DNA of 64,000 nucleotides from an uncultured Clostridia bacterium (GCA_946407735.1 CAMJPL010000006.1:38701-102700), one strand, 5' to 3'; shown: positions 8,368-18,183, counted from the stretch's first letter. Numbers and translations are program-made. Notes: generated from the sequence alone by a model not told the origin.

Positions 8368-11300
8368 TCAGCCAACGAAGTTGAGAACTACAGAGAGAAG
8401 ATCAACATTCGACGGATCGAAGGTGACGGTTACAGTTCCGGCAGTTGTGCAGGTGACAGTACCAGAAGCGTAAGCGATATCGGTCTTCATATAGTTGTCG
8501 CCAACTTCCCAAGCATAAGTCTTGCCAGCTTCGAACTTGCTGTCATTGACGACTGCGGTAACCATTCCACCTCTAGGATCAACCTTAGTAACAGTAGAAC
8601 CAGCCTGAGTCAAAGTAGCAGAGAGTGAAGACTGAACATCATTGAAGGTTGGAACTACCTTGAAGGGTTCAACTACCAGAATGTCGATATACCAGTTGCC
8701 ATCTGCATCCTTGTAGCCATACAGGGTTTCGTCGAACATATCAATGCCCGTGCCAGCCTTAGTATAGTCTGCAGCATTAGCAGAAGCTTTATAGTAGTAT
8801 ATAGCGTCGGTGGTAGAGTTATCGGTTTTAGTAGCAGCCTTGAAGTCCTTATAAAGATCTACTACAGAAGTAATCTTTGTAAGGGTAAGCTCAGAGCACG
8901 TATAATCGAAAGTGGTTCCTGTTACTTTTACAGTAACATTGACATCATCGGTGGTGGCAGGATTCTTCTCAGAGAAGTCAAGGACAACCTTCGTAGCATC
9001 CTTAGAAACGCCGGAGATATCAACTACAGCCTCGATCTCGTTTACCTGAGTGGTCGAATCGGTCTTGTTGTAGACGAATTCGGTCTTGCCAGTGGTTACG
9101 ATGTCATGCATGGTGGGAGTAATCTCGGTGAGAGTATACCAGTACCAATGCTGAGCGAGGAAGTTATTGTTACGAGCTATAACAGTAACGGCACCGCCAT
9201 TCAGATCAATTTCAGTAATATACTTCTTGGCAATTGCGTCATACTTGTTATAGGTTATCTCCTTACCATCCTGATATACCTTATAAGTAGTAGCAGCAAG
9301 AGGAGTAGTGACATCCTTTACATGGATATCGATCGGAACAAGAATCTTCGGAACTACAGGGGCAGGAGCAGCCTGAGTGATACTGATGCCAGCCTTGAGC
9401 TCGATCTTGTAGCTCTCATTAGTGTTGTCCGGGTTGGTGAATACAAGGTAAGCAGGATCAGCAGCAACGGTTACATACTTGCCGGCTTTAAGCTCGATGC
9501 AGAGATAGTATTCATTGCCGATTCTCTGTTCAACCCATGTATCAACATTAATATTAGCGTCAGTGAAGTCCTTAACAGCAACAGCGCCGTTGTAGAGCTT
9601 CATTGTAGTACCGATACCGGCATACTGATCGTTCCAATTATTGTTGTAATTAGCAGCATAAGCGGACAGAGCAGCATACTGTTCAGCGGTAATCTGATAT
9701 ACAGCGACACCAGTTCCAGATACAGCGGTTCCACCAATATTATACGCGGAAGAAGCTCCGGTGATAGTGGTTCCGAGATCCTTCACAACTGAGAGATCAG
9801 CGCCCTTGGTGTAGGTAGTAGTGATGAAGATTCTCTTCTGACCACTGTAGGTCGTGCCGGACAGGTTGCCGGTGTAGACATAAGCAGTAGCATAGGAATT
9901 AGCACCATTTACTATCTTAGCGAAGTCATCAACTATGTTCTTCGGAGCGCCGTCCTTGTAGGTGATGTAAACATCTTTGCCTACATAGTTGTAATCGTAG
10001 TTGTTATGACCAAGCTCATAGACGATCGGCTTGCCGAAGGAAGTCGACCAGAGAGGAGTACCGTTCGGGATAGAACCCTGATAGCCATTCCACTGCTGGT
10101 AGATCGATACATACTTGTCAACGTAAGAAACCTTGACAACTTCAACATCGAATCTGCCGTAAGTCTGAGTAGGATCAAGCTGAGAAGTAGCGCCAACCTC
10201 AACCTCACCGACTACATAACCGTCCTTCACATAGTAGAAGTGACCGGCGTAGAGTCTCTGGTTGTACAGAGCGGAGGTGTAAGCGGAGGTCAGACCGCCG
10301 CGGATGAAGTCGATGGCATTGGTATACTGGTAAACAGTACCGATGGAGACACCGAGTCCGGTGGAAGTCTGGTTGGTGGCGACCATGGACTCCATGGTAT
10401 GAGCATCAACATAGATGATGGTGTCATTGGAGTCGAGGTAGCTCTGAGTGGTGCTCGGGTTGATGGCAATGTTGCCGCCCCAAGAACCGTCAACTACGTA
10501 AACGAAGTCAGCGATGGTCTCACCGTCGGCTACGTGAGTAGCGGCGAAGATGCGGGCGCCCTTGATGCTGTTGACAACAGCGGGCTGAGCATTGTTCAGA
10601 TAGTTTGTCCAATAGTTGTTGTCGCCGTCAAAGGCGTTGAAGAGAGTGATGTGCGAGCCGTCCTGCGGAACACCCTTGCTGGTCTCGAAGTTGAGAGTAG
10701 CGATGTTTCCGTTGTTGACGAGCTGAGAAGCGTTGTAATTCGGAGCAGTCGTGGTGGTACCCTGAGTGCTTCTGCTTCCAACAGCCGAGACAAGGATTAT
10801 AACGGTGTCCTTGGTGGTCTTGAAGTTGTCAAACGGAACCGCAACGCCTTTGAAATTGTCATAGTAAGCGGTAGGACGAGTAGCCGTAGGCTTGCCATCC
10901 ACAATATTTATGGTCTGCTGCTTCTGAGCATCGGTATAAGCGACACCATTGGTGAAGTTCAGACCGAGTTCGGAGAGTTTAGCATCAGCGGCATAGTAAG
11001 TGAAGTTGGAAGGATCGATGTAGGTCAGGTGATACATTCCAAGAGCGTCCTTGGTCGCCTTGAAGAGATCGCCGGCCTTGAGATAGTTGTTAACGAGAGC
11101 GCCGCCGGTGACGTTGGTGTAGCCGTCAACAGAAGCGACAGTGATAACGGAAGCGACGTTGCTGTTCACATAAGCGAGAACATTGGCGTAGCCGTTGGTG
11201 TTGAGGGAAGCGACGGAATCCTTGATTACAACGTAACCGGCGTCGTTTCCGTAGTCAACGATGCGGAGGATAGCGGAGTACTTCTCATCAACTACGTAGT

Positions 11301-12633
11301 TGACAGTGCGGCCCTTAAGGGTGTCGAAGTCAGTGTAGCTGCGGAGAACAGAGTTCCAGTTACCGCCCGGGAGGTTGTCAACGCCAACCTTGTAGGTCGT
11401 GCCGGTGATATTGCCGGCGTTGTAGCCGAAGTAAACCTGATCGAAGGTGATGGTCTTGGCCGGCTTGTTAACGGTGGTAACGTAGCCGATCTTGGTCTCG
11501 TAGGTGTCCTTCAGATAGAAGACGTTGGTCTTGGCATTGTAAGCATACAGGCAGTACTTGCCCAGCACGTCCTCAGCCTTAATGACATAGTCCTCGTCGC
11601 CGTTGAAGTACTTGTCGATGTCGATGTAAGCAACATCGGTGTATGCGGTCTTCGCGGCCTCGAGTCTGCCGTCGCCGGGGATACCGTCGGACTTCAGCTG
11701 CTTAGCGCCGTCCTTGTCGACGGTGGAGATGTAACCGAAGGAGTAGTAGAAGTAAATGCCGCGGTCGTAATCGCTGTTGCCGTCGTCATCGATAAGGATG
11801 GTGTCGGAGTAAGCGTTGACGTTGGTGATGTCTACGAAGGTATCGGTGATGGCCTGATAGAGTGTGGCAGTGGAAAGCGGATAAACCTTGAGGTAAGCGT
11901 CATGAGCTTTTTCCCAGTCAGCGTCGGCGGGATCTCTGTATACGCCGGAGTCGGCAGAGGTTTCAACAAGGTAAACGCCGTCCGGATAAATGGAAGAACC
12001 GGTCAGGGTGTGCCTGAAGTAGGTAAGAATGATCTTGCCGTCTTTGTCAACAATGTTGAGGTCAGCGTCACGCAGATAGGACGGGGATCCGAGAGCGGTG
12101 TTGGTGCCGAGTCCATTGTAGAGAATGACCTCGTAGTCATTGGTGGTCTTGGTGCCCTGGTGATTGCCCAGAACGGAGTAGGAAACGACAGCCTTGTAAG
12201 CGTCGGAGTTGATGGTGACATCCTTGCGGTGATCCTTGTCGCCGCCCTTGAGAGCGTCCTGATCAACCACTACGGTGTCGTTCTCCTTGGAGTAAAGGAG
12301 AGTGGTGTAGTCGTCCTTGGTCACTACATCGTAGGAGTAACCGATCTTAAGGGTAGCGGCGAGATCATCGGCGCCAAGAGCCTTGAAGGCGGTACGCGGC
12401 AGATAGTAGGACGGGTTGGACTGAACAGTTCCGTCATCCTTCAGAAGATTGAAGGTGACATAGTTAGCGCCGTCGGCAGCAACCTTGGACGGGTTGGCAG
12501 CGTCGGTGAAGAGGTTGCCTCTCTTGGTACCGGTGATAACAACGGTATCCATGGTGAGGTTGAACTTCGAAGCGCCGATGGTGGTGCCGTCAGCCTTCGG
12601 AGCGAAGAGAGCCTGGTAAAGGATAGCAACGAT
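8368..12633 (-). CDS. Silent (promoterless, anchor-less) S-layer-type cassette
   Basis: This open frame encodes 1421 residues colinear with the expressed S-layer protein from its residue 187 onward. It lacks promoter, ribosome site, start codon, signal peptide and most of the SLH region. Homology to the right-hand copy begins abruptly at 12633 (codons for IVAIL). The two codons just upstream in frame are TGA and TAA, so stray translation cannot enter. The first internal ATG is at 12552 (1394 aa) but has no start signals. Long blocks match the right copy to the base, including synonymous sites, separated by diverged blocks. The C terminus is about 276 residues longer than the right copy. I infer an archived alternative C-terminal part, expressed only after inversion. 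Confidence 0.85.
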   Translation of the reverse strand: MVAILYQALFAPKADGTTIGASKFNLTMDTVVITGTKRGNLFTDAANPSKVAADGANYVTFNLLKDDGTVQSNPSYYLPRTAFKALGADDLAATLKIGYSYDVVTKDDYTTLLYSKENDTVVVDQDALKGGDKDHRKDVTINSDAYKAVVSYSVLGNHQGTKTTNDYEVILYNGLGTNTALGSPSYLRDADLNIVDKDGKIILTYFRHTLTGSSIYPDGVYLVETSADSGVYRDPADADWEKAHDAYLKVYPLSTATLYQAITDTFVDITNVNAYSDTILIDDDGNSDYDRGIYFYYSFGYISTVDKDGAKQLKSDGIPGDGRLEAAKTAYTDVAYIDIDKYFNGDEDYVIKAEDVLGKYCLYAYNAKTNVFYLKDTYETKIGYVTTVNKPAKTITFDQVYFGYNAGNITGTTYKVGVDNLPGGNWNSVLRSYTDFDTLKGRTVNYVVDEKYSAILRIVDYGNDAGYVVIKDSVASLNTNGYANVLAYVNSNVASVITVASVDGYTNVTGGALVNNYLKAGDLFKATKDALGMYHLTYIDPSNFTYYAADAKLSELGLNFTNGVAYTDAQKQQTINIVDGKPTATRPTAYYDNFKGVAVPFDNFKTTKDTVIILVSAVGSRSTQGTTTTAPNYNASQLVNNGNIATLNFETSKGVPQDGSHITLFNAFDGDNNYWTNYLNNAQPAVVNSIKGARIFAATHVADGETIADFVYVVDGSWGGNIAINPSTTQSYLDSNDTIIYVDAHTMESMVATNQTSTGLGVSIGTVYQYTNAIDFIRGGLTSAYTSALYNQRLYAGHFYYVKDGYVVGEVEVGATSQLDPTQTYGRFDVEVVKVSYVDKYVSIYQQWNGYQGSIPNGTPLWSTSFGKPIVYELGHNNYDYNYVGKDVYITYKDGAPKNIVDDFAKIVNGANSYATAYVYTGNLSGTTYSGQKRIFITTTYTKGADLSVVKDLGTTITGASSAYNIGGTAVSGTGVAVYQITAEQYAALSAYAANYNNNWNDQYAGIGTTMKLYNGAVAVKDFTDANINVDTWVEQRIGNEYYLCIELKAGKYVTVAADPAYLVFTNPDNTNESYKIELKAGISITQAAPAPVVPKILVPIDIHVKDVTTPLAATTYKVYQDGKEITYNKYDAIAKKYITEIDLNGGAVTVIARNNNFLAQHWYWYTLTEITPTMHDIVTTGKTEFVYNKTDSTTQVNEIEAVVDISGVSKDATKVVLDFSEKNPATTDDVNVTVKVTGTTFDYTCSELTLTKITSVVDLYKDFKAATKTDNSTTDAIYYYKASANAADYTKAGTGIDMFDETLYGYKDADGNWYIDILVVEPFKVVPTFNDVQSSLSATLTQAGSTVTKVDPRGGMVTAVVNDSKFEAGKTYAWEVGDNYMKTDIAYASGTVTCTTAGTVTVTFDPSNVDLLSVVLNFVG
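12623..12633 (-). repeat. Left inverted repeat / candidate recombination site
   Basis: The 11 bases ATCGTTGCTAT (minus strand) are also present, inverted, at 14746-14756. Homology with the other cassette continues outward from here and stops on the inner side. Confidence 0.75.
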
Positions 12634-12721
12634 TTATCAGATACGGCAAAACATATTAATAATGAAGAAAAATGCGATACACCGACGCCGGTACCCTTTG
12701 TATGCCCTTTATTTTTAACCG

Positions 12722-12750
12722 TTGACTTTTTCAAAGCGGCATGATACAAT
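12722..12750 (+). promoter_or_regulatory. Promoter of the recombinase gene
   Basis: TTGACT (12722-12727), 17 bp, TACAAT (12745-12750). It excludes an upstream ATG at 12741 as the start. Confidence 0.8.
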
Positions 12751-12791
12751 ATATACTGGACACCATGTATCGCAGACAAAGGAGGAAACTG

Positions 12792-13928
12792 ATGAAACGC
12801 GCACCTAAAGGGACCGGGAGCATCCGGAGACGCAAAAGCGGTCTGTGGGAAGGCAGATACACGGTCGGACGGGACCCGGCTACCGGAAAACAGCTGCAGA
12901 GATCGCTTTACGGGCACAGCTGGGCGGAGGTCAGGAGCAGGCTCAACGCCGCCCTCGCCGAGGTCGGGGCGGCCGGATATACCGAGCCCACGAATATGAC
13001 GCTCGGAGCATGGATGGAAAAATGGCTCAAAGAATACGTCGCCCCCTGCCGCAGGGACTACACATACCGGGCGTACAGCAGTATGACGCGCTGCCATATA
13101 ATACCGTCGCTCGGCAGTATCAGGCTCCGGGATCTTACGCCGTACCGCATTCAGATGTTTTACAACAGCCTCGCGCTGAACGACGGGCTCTCGCCGAAGA
13201 CGGTCCGCTGCGCCGCCGGGATCCTCGGCGCGTCGCTGCATACGGCGGTCAGGATGAGGCTGATACAGGCGAATCCGTCTTCGGACTGCATCCTCCCGAA
13301 ATATGAGAGGAAGGAGATCAAGCCTCTGAGCGGAAATCAGATAACGGCGCTGCTCGGCGCAGCAAAGGGCGAGAGCATATATCCGCTGCTCTGGACGGCC
13401 ATTTTCACCGGCATGAGAGAAGCCGAGCTGTGCGGGCTCGCATGGGACTGCGTCGATTTTGACGCCGGGACGATCACGGTGAAGCGGCAGCTTCAGAAGA
13501 ATCCCTCCCCCGGCGGCGGATGGCATCTTACGCAGACAAAGAGCGGCAGACCCCGTGTGATACGGGCGGCGCCGCGCATAATGAATATATTGAAGGAAAT
13601 CAGGCAGCGTCAGGACGCCGATGCCTTTTTTGTTTTTACAGACAAAAAAGGCGGCTTCTTCACTCCCGCCGGAATATACCAGCGCTTCAAGCGTCTCGCC
13701 GCCCGGATAGGCTGCCCGAAGGTGAGGTTCCATGACATCCGCCATACCTTCGCTGTGATATCACTCCAGTCGGGCGATGACATAAAGACGGTGCAGTCCA
13801 ATCTCGGACACGCTACGGCATCCTTCACGCTCGATATCTACGGGCATGTTTCAGACAAGATGAGGGGCACGAGCGCAGACAGAATCGAGAGATATATAGA
13901 CTCGACGATACCCTTTCCGTACCCTTAA
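12792..13928 (+). CDS. Tyrosine recombinase (putative S-layer inversion integrase)
   Basis: The 378-residue protein is a complete phage-type integrase. Residues of about 1-55 form an AP2-like arm-binding domain (GTGSIRRRKSGLWEGRY), about 65-165 the SAM-like core-binding domain, and about 175-370 the catalytic domain. All catalytic residues are visible: Arg in GMREAELCGL, Lys in TKSGRPRV, HDIRH, GH in NLGHATASF and the Tyr nucleophile in LDIYGHV. The start at 12792 has an AAGGAGG site eight bases upstream and lies about 35 bases after the predicted transcription start. The gene is alone between the two S-layer cassettes, with no excisionase or phage genes nearby. I infer that it flips the segment that carries it. 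Confidence 0.93.
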   Translation: MKRAPKGTGSIRRRKSGLWEGRYTVGRDPATGKQLQRSLYGHSWAEVRSRLNAALAEVGAAGYTEPTNMTLGAWMEKWLKEYVAPCRRDYTYRAYSSMTRCHIIPSLGSIRLRDLTPYRIQMFYNSLALNDGLSPKTVRCAAGILGASLHTAVRMRLIQANPSSDCILPKYERKEIKPLSGNQITALLGAAKGESIYPLLWTAIFTGMREAELCGLAWDCVDFDAGTITVKRQLQKNPSPGGGWHLTQTKSGRPRVIRAAPRIMNILKEIRQRQDADAFFVFTDKKGGFFTPAGIYQRFKRLAARIGCPKVRFHDIRHTFAVISLQSGDDIKTVQSNLGHATASFTLDIYGHVSDKMRGTSADRIERYIDSTIPFPYP

Positions 13929-14005
13929 CATACCGTGTTCAATTACTAAACGACATTCACGTATTCGTTTAAGATTACATTTTCCTTACAAAACCGCCTC
14001 ATCAC

Positions 14006-14034
14006 TTGATTATAAATCAGATTTGTGGTAATAT
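14006..14034 (+). promoter_or_regulatory. S-layer gene promoter (inside the invertible segment)
   Basis: TTGATT (14006-14011), 17 bp, TAATAT (14029-14034). It leaves an untranslated leader of roughly 145 bases before the ATG at 14188; long leaders are common for S-layer mRNAs. Confidence 0.75.
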
Positions 14035-14187
14035 ATATGCACAGACGTCGGCGGCGTATTATGTCGTATTGTCCGAAACTGGACCTGTATGGTGAGGATA
14101 CCGGGAAAGATGAGGACGAAGCGTCTGACACGCGGCCGTATGGCTGTTAAAATTATAATTTTATTATTAACAAGGAGAAACTCCACC

Positions 14188-17100
14188 ATGAGAACTTCTA
14201 AGAAGTTTCTTAGCATGATCCTCGCGATCATGATGGTAGTGGGAGCCCTCTCCGCCGCTGCTTCCTCCTACGCCTTTGACGACGTAGAGGACTATCAGAG
14301 CGAGATCGCTCTGATGAGCGAGCTCGGAATCGTTGTCGGTAAGACCGAGACTGAGTTCGGCTACGGCGCTGACATCGAAAGATGGCAGATGGCGCTCTTC
14401 ATCGCCAGAATGATGACCGGAAAGGTTTACGACGACTATGTAAACTGGTATGATACTGAGAACTATACCACTTTCCAGGACATCAACTACGACCAGGCCA
14501 TGGGCGCTATTTCCTATGGCAATGACAACGGCATAATCAAAGGCTACTCCGAGACCGAATTCGGCCCGACCGACGGTATCACCATTCAGGACGCCTTCAC
14601 CATGGCCGTTCGTATGCTCGGCTACGGCAGCTCCGCTATGGACGCTACCTATCCGTGGTCCTATGTGGACAAGGCCATCAAGCTCGACCTCGATGCCCTT
14701 CTTCCGCTCGACTACAACAACGAAGACATAGCCACTAAAGAGCAGATCGTTGCTATTCTTTACCAGGCTCTCTTCGCTCCGAAGGCTGACGGCACCACCA
14801 TCGGCGCTTCGAAGTTCAACCTCACCATGGATACCGTTGTTATCACCGGTACCAAGAGAGGCAACCTCTTCACCGACGCTGCCAACCCGTCCAAGGTTGC
14901 TGCCGACGGCGCTAACTATGTCACCTTCAATCTTCTGAAGGATGACGGAACTGTTCAGTCCAACCCGTCCTACTATCTGCCGCGTACCGCCTTCAAGGCT
15001 CTTGGCGCCGATGATCTCGCCGCTACCCTTAAGATCGGTTACTCCTACGATGTAGTGACCAAGGACGACTACACCACTCTCCTTTACTCCAAGGAGAACG
15101 ACACCGTAGTGGTTGATCAGGACGCTCTCAAGGGCGGCGACAAGGATCACCGCAAGGATGTCACCATCAACTCCGACGCTTACAAGGCTGTCGTTTCCTA
15201 CTCCACTCTGGGCAACAACCAGGGCACCAAGACCACCAATGACTACGAAGTCATCCTCTACAAGCTGGGTGCTAACGCTGCCATCGGCTCCGGTGCTTAC
15301 CTCCGTGATGCCAACCTCAACATTGTTGACAAGGCTGGTAAAATCATCCTGACCTACATCCCGCATTACCTTACCGGCGCTACCACCGCTTACCCGACCG
15401 GCACCTACATGGTCGCCATCGATCCGGCTGCTGCCAAGGTCGTCTACAGAGATCCTGTAGAGGCTGACTGGATCAAGGCCGCTGAGGCTGCTGTATGGGA
15501 TGTTGCAGGCGTTACCCTGTATCAGGCCATCACTGACACCTTCGTAGACATCACCAACGTCAACGCTTACTCCGACACCATCCTCATCGATGACGACGGC
15601 GACAGCGACTACGACCGCGGCATCTACATCGGCTACTCCTTCGGTTACATCTCCACCGTCGACAAGGACGGCGCTAAGCAGCTCAAGTCTGATGCTATCC
15701 CGGACGACGGCAGACTCGAGCTCGACAAGACCGCTTACACCGATGTTGCTTACATCGACATCGACAAGTACTTCAACGGCGACGAGGACTATGTCATTAA
15801 GGCTGAGGACGTGCTGGGCAAGTACTGCCTGTATGCTTACAATGCCAAGACCAACGTCTTCTATCTGAAGGACACCTACGAGACCAAGATCGGCTACGTT
15901 ACCACCGTTAACAAGCCGGCCAAGACCATCACCTTCGATCAGGTTTACTTCGGCTACAACGCCGGCAATATCACCGGCACGACCTACAAGGTTGGCGTTG
16001 ACAACCTCCCGGGCGGTAACTGGAACTCTGTTCTCCGCAGCTACACTGACTTCGACACCCTTAAGGGCCGCACTGTCAACTACGTAGTTGATGAGAAGTA
16101 CTCCGCTATCCTCCGCATCGTTGACTACGGAAACGACGCCGGTTACGTTGTAATCAAGGATTCCGTCGCTTCCCTCAACACCAACGGCTACGCCAATGTT
16201 CTCGCTTATGTGAACAGCAACGTCGCTTCCGTTATCACTGTCGCTTCTGTTGACGGCTACACCAACGTCACCGGCGGCGCTCTCGTTAACAACTATCTCA
16301 AGGCCGGCGATCTCTTCAAGGCGACTAAGGACGCTCTTGGAATGTATCACCTGACCTACATCGCTCCGAACCAGTTCACCTACTACGCCGCTGACGCCAA
16401 CCGCGCCGAGCTCGGTCTGTGGTTCACCAACGGTGTCGCTTATACCGACAACCAGTCGAAGCAGGTTCTCAAGCTCGACAAGACCACCGGCAAGCCTTAC
16501 GCTGAAGCTACCGCTGTCAACTATGACAACTTCAACGGCGTATCCGTTCCGTTCGACAACTTCAAGACCACCAAGGATACCGTTATCATCCTTGTCTCGG
16601 CTGTTGGAAACACTCAGGGTGTTGACGGCGCTATCGCCACTGCCCCGAATTACAATGCTTCTCAGCTCGTCAACAACGGCTACATCGCTACTCTCAACTT
16701 CGAGACCAGCAAGGGTGTTCCGCAGGACGGCTCGCACATCACTCTCTTCAACGCCTTTGACGGCGACAACAACTATTGGACAAACTATCTGAACAATGCT
16801 CAGCCCGCTGTTGTCAACAGCATCAAGGGCGCCCGCATCTTCGCCGCTACTCACGTAGCCGACGGTGAGACCATCGCTGACTTCGTTTACGTAGTTGACG
16901 GTTCTTGGGGCGGCAACATTGCCATCAACCCGAGCACCACTCAGAGCTACCTCGACTCCAATGACACCATCATCTATGTTGATGCTCATACCATGGAGTC
17001 CATGGTCGCCACCAACCAGACTTCCACCGGACTCGGTGTCTCCATCGGTACTGTTTACCAGTATACCAATGCCATCGACTTCATCCGCGGCGGTCTGACC

Positions 17101-18183
17101 TCCGCTTACACCTCCGCTCTGTACAACCAGAGACTCTACGCCGGTCACTTCTACTATGTGAAGGACGGTTATGTAGTCGGTGAGGTTGAGGTCGGTGGTT
17201 CCACTCAGACCCAGCCTACTGGCATTGCTCCGAACTTCGACGTTGAGATCGTTAAGGTCTCCTATGTCGACAAGTACGTCGTAGTTTATACTCCTTGGGC
17301 TGCTGCTCCTAAGAGCGATGAAGATGTCGAACTCGGCAACCTGTGGACCACTTCCTTCGGCAGACCGATCGTTTACGAGCTCGGTCATGACAACGCCGAT
17401 TACAACTATGTAGGCAAGGATGTTTACATCACCTACAAGGACGGCGCTCCGAAGAACATCATTGACGACTTCGCTAAGGTCGTCAACTCTACGAACTCCT
17501 TCGCCACCGCTTATGTCTACACCGGCGCTCTGTCCGGCACGACCTACAGCGGCCAGAAGCAGATCTTCATCACCACTGCTTATAACACTGCCAACCCTGT
17601 ATATGACGCAGATGGAAATGTTATTTACAGCGGAATACTCAATGATAAACTGTTCAAGGATCTGAAGTCCACTCTTGGATGGGATCCTACCACCACTTAC
17701 ACCTTCGAGATCAGCGCCGAGCAGTATCTTGCTCTCAGCTTCTATGACGCTAAGCTTAAGGCTGCCTACAATGATGCTTACAGCACCAACTGGGCCGGTC
17801 TTAATACCACTCTGAAGCTGTACAGATACTTCAAGGACGGCACTACTGAGATCATCGATATACCCGCTGACAATATCCTGACTGAAGTTCAGCAGGGTCT
17901 TGGCACTAAGTATTATCTGACTCTCAAGGGTGTTACGAAGCTGTACAATGGCGTAACCGATCCGCTTAAGGTTCACGCTCAGGAGCTTGTTGAGAGAGAT
18001 TACCTTGTATGGACCAACCCGTACAACACCAACGAGACCTACAAGATGCATCTCTGCATCGACATCCTCGGCGGCGAGACCACCGCTATCACCTTCCCGA
18101 AGCATGGTCCCGACGATACTCCCATAATCGATTACGATCCTGAGAACTACGTCGAAGGCGGAGATGCTGGAGACGTCCAATAA
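14188..18183 (+). CDS. Expressed SLH-anchored S-layer-type surface protein
   Basis: The 1331-residue protein begins with a signal peptide (about residues 1-29, ending SYA). Three SLH motifs follow (about 30-90, 100-155, 165-215), with typical segments such as ELGIVVGKTETEFG, NGIIKGYSETEFGPTDGIT and ATKEQIVAILYQALF. SLH domains anchor proteins to secondary cell-wall polymer. The remaining 1100 residues are Thr/Asn/Tyr/Val-rich, low in cysteine, and fit a secreted beta-rich array protein. AAGGAG precedes the ATG at 14188. Codons are strongly biased toward GCT, GTT, CTC and AAG, suggesting high expression. The first 186 codons lie on the predicted invertible segment and the rest on the right cassette. 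The seam falls inside the third SLH motif. Confidence 0.9.
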   Translation: MRTSKKFLSMILAIMMVVGALSAAASSYAFDDVEDYQSEIALMSELGIVVGKTETEFGYGADIERWQMALFIARMMTGKVYDDYVNWYDTENYTTFQDINYDQAMGAISYGNDNGIIKGYSETEFGPTDGITIQDAFTMAVRMLGYGSSAMDATYPWSYVDKAIKLDLDALLPLDYNNEDIATKEQIVAILYQALFAPKADGTTIGASKFNLTMDTVVITGTKRGNLFTDAANPSKVAADGANYVTFNLLKDDGTVQSNPSYYLPRTAFKALGADDLAATLKIGYSYDVVTKDDYTTLLYSKENDTVVVDQDALKGGDKDHRKDVTINSDAYKAVVSYSTLGNNQGTKTTNDYEVILYKLGANAAIGSGAYLRDANLNIVDKAGKIILTYIPHYLTGATTAYPTGTYMVAIDPAAAKVVYRDPVEADWIKAAEAAVWDVAGVTLYQAITDTFVDITNVNAYSDTILIDDDGDSDYDRGIYIGYSFGYISTVDKDGAKQLKSDAIPDDGRLELDKTAYTDVAYIDIDKYFNGDEDYVIKAEDVLGKYCLYAYNAKTNVFYLKDTYETKIGYVTTVNKPAKTITFDQVYFGYNAGNITGTTYKVGVDNLPGGNWNSVLRSYTDFDTLKGRTVNYVVDEKYSAILRIVDYGNDAGYVVIKDSVASLNTNGYANVLAYVNSNVASVITVASVDGYTNVTGGALVNNYLKAGDLFKATKDALGMYHLTYIAPNQFTYYAADANRAELGLWFTNGVAYTDNQSKQVLKLDKTTGKPYAEATAVNYDNFNGVSVPFDNFKTTKDTVIILVSAVGNTQGVDGAIATAPNYNASQLVNNGYIATLNFETSKGVPQDGSHITLFNAFDGDNNYWTNYLNNAQPAVVNSIKGARIFAATHVADGETIADFVYVVDGSWGGNIAINPSTTQSYLDSNDTIIYVDAHTMESMVATNQTSTGLGVSIGTVYQYTNAIDFIRGGLTSAYTSALYNQRLYAGHFYYVKDGYVVGEVEVGGSTQTQPTGIAPNFDVEIVKVSYVDKYVVVYTPWAAAPKSDEDVELGNLWTTSFGRPIVYELGHDNADYNYVGKDVYITYKDGAPKNIIDDFAKVVNSTNSFATAYVYTGALSGTTYSGQKQIFITTAYNTANPVYDADGNVIYSGILNDKLFKDLKSTLGWDPTTTYTFEISAEQYLALSFYDAKLKAAYNDAYSTNWAGLNTTLKLYRYFKDGTTEIIDIPADNILTEVQQGLGTKYYLTLKGVTKLYNGVTDPLKVHAQELVERDYLVWTNPYNTNETYKMHLCIDILGGETTAITFPKHGPDDTPIIDYDPENYVEGGDAGDVQ
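14746..14756 (+). repeat. Right inverted repeat / candidate recombination site
   Basis: ATCGTTGCTAT, the inverted partner of 12623-12633. The next base differs between copies (T here, C at left), a synonymous change that could mark past exchanges. Confidence 0.75.

Larger units (their letters stand above)
12634..14745. mobile_element. Predicted invertible segment with its own recombinase
   Basis: The segment lies between the two inverted homology borders. It holds the tyrosine recombinase with its promoter, and the promoter, leader, signal peptide and SLH-coding 5' end of the S-layer gene. Inversion would join codon 186 of the anchor in frame to the left cassette. It resembles promoter/anchor flipping of Campylobacter fetus sap and Lactobacillus acidophilus slp genes, but with an adjacent recombinase gene. 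Inversion itself is inferred and not observed. Confidence 0.8.

Noticed and set aside
12741..12791. Upstream ATG at 12741 for the recombinase
   Set aside because: It lies between the -35 and -10 boxes of the promoter. The ATG at 12792 has an AAGGAGG site and fits the family N terminus.
12634..14745. Prophage or integrative conjugative element
   Set aside because: Only a recombinase and the S-layer 5' end are present; there are no structural, replication or transfer genes.
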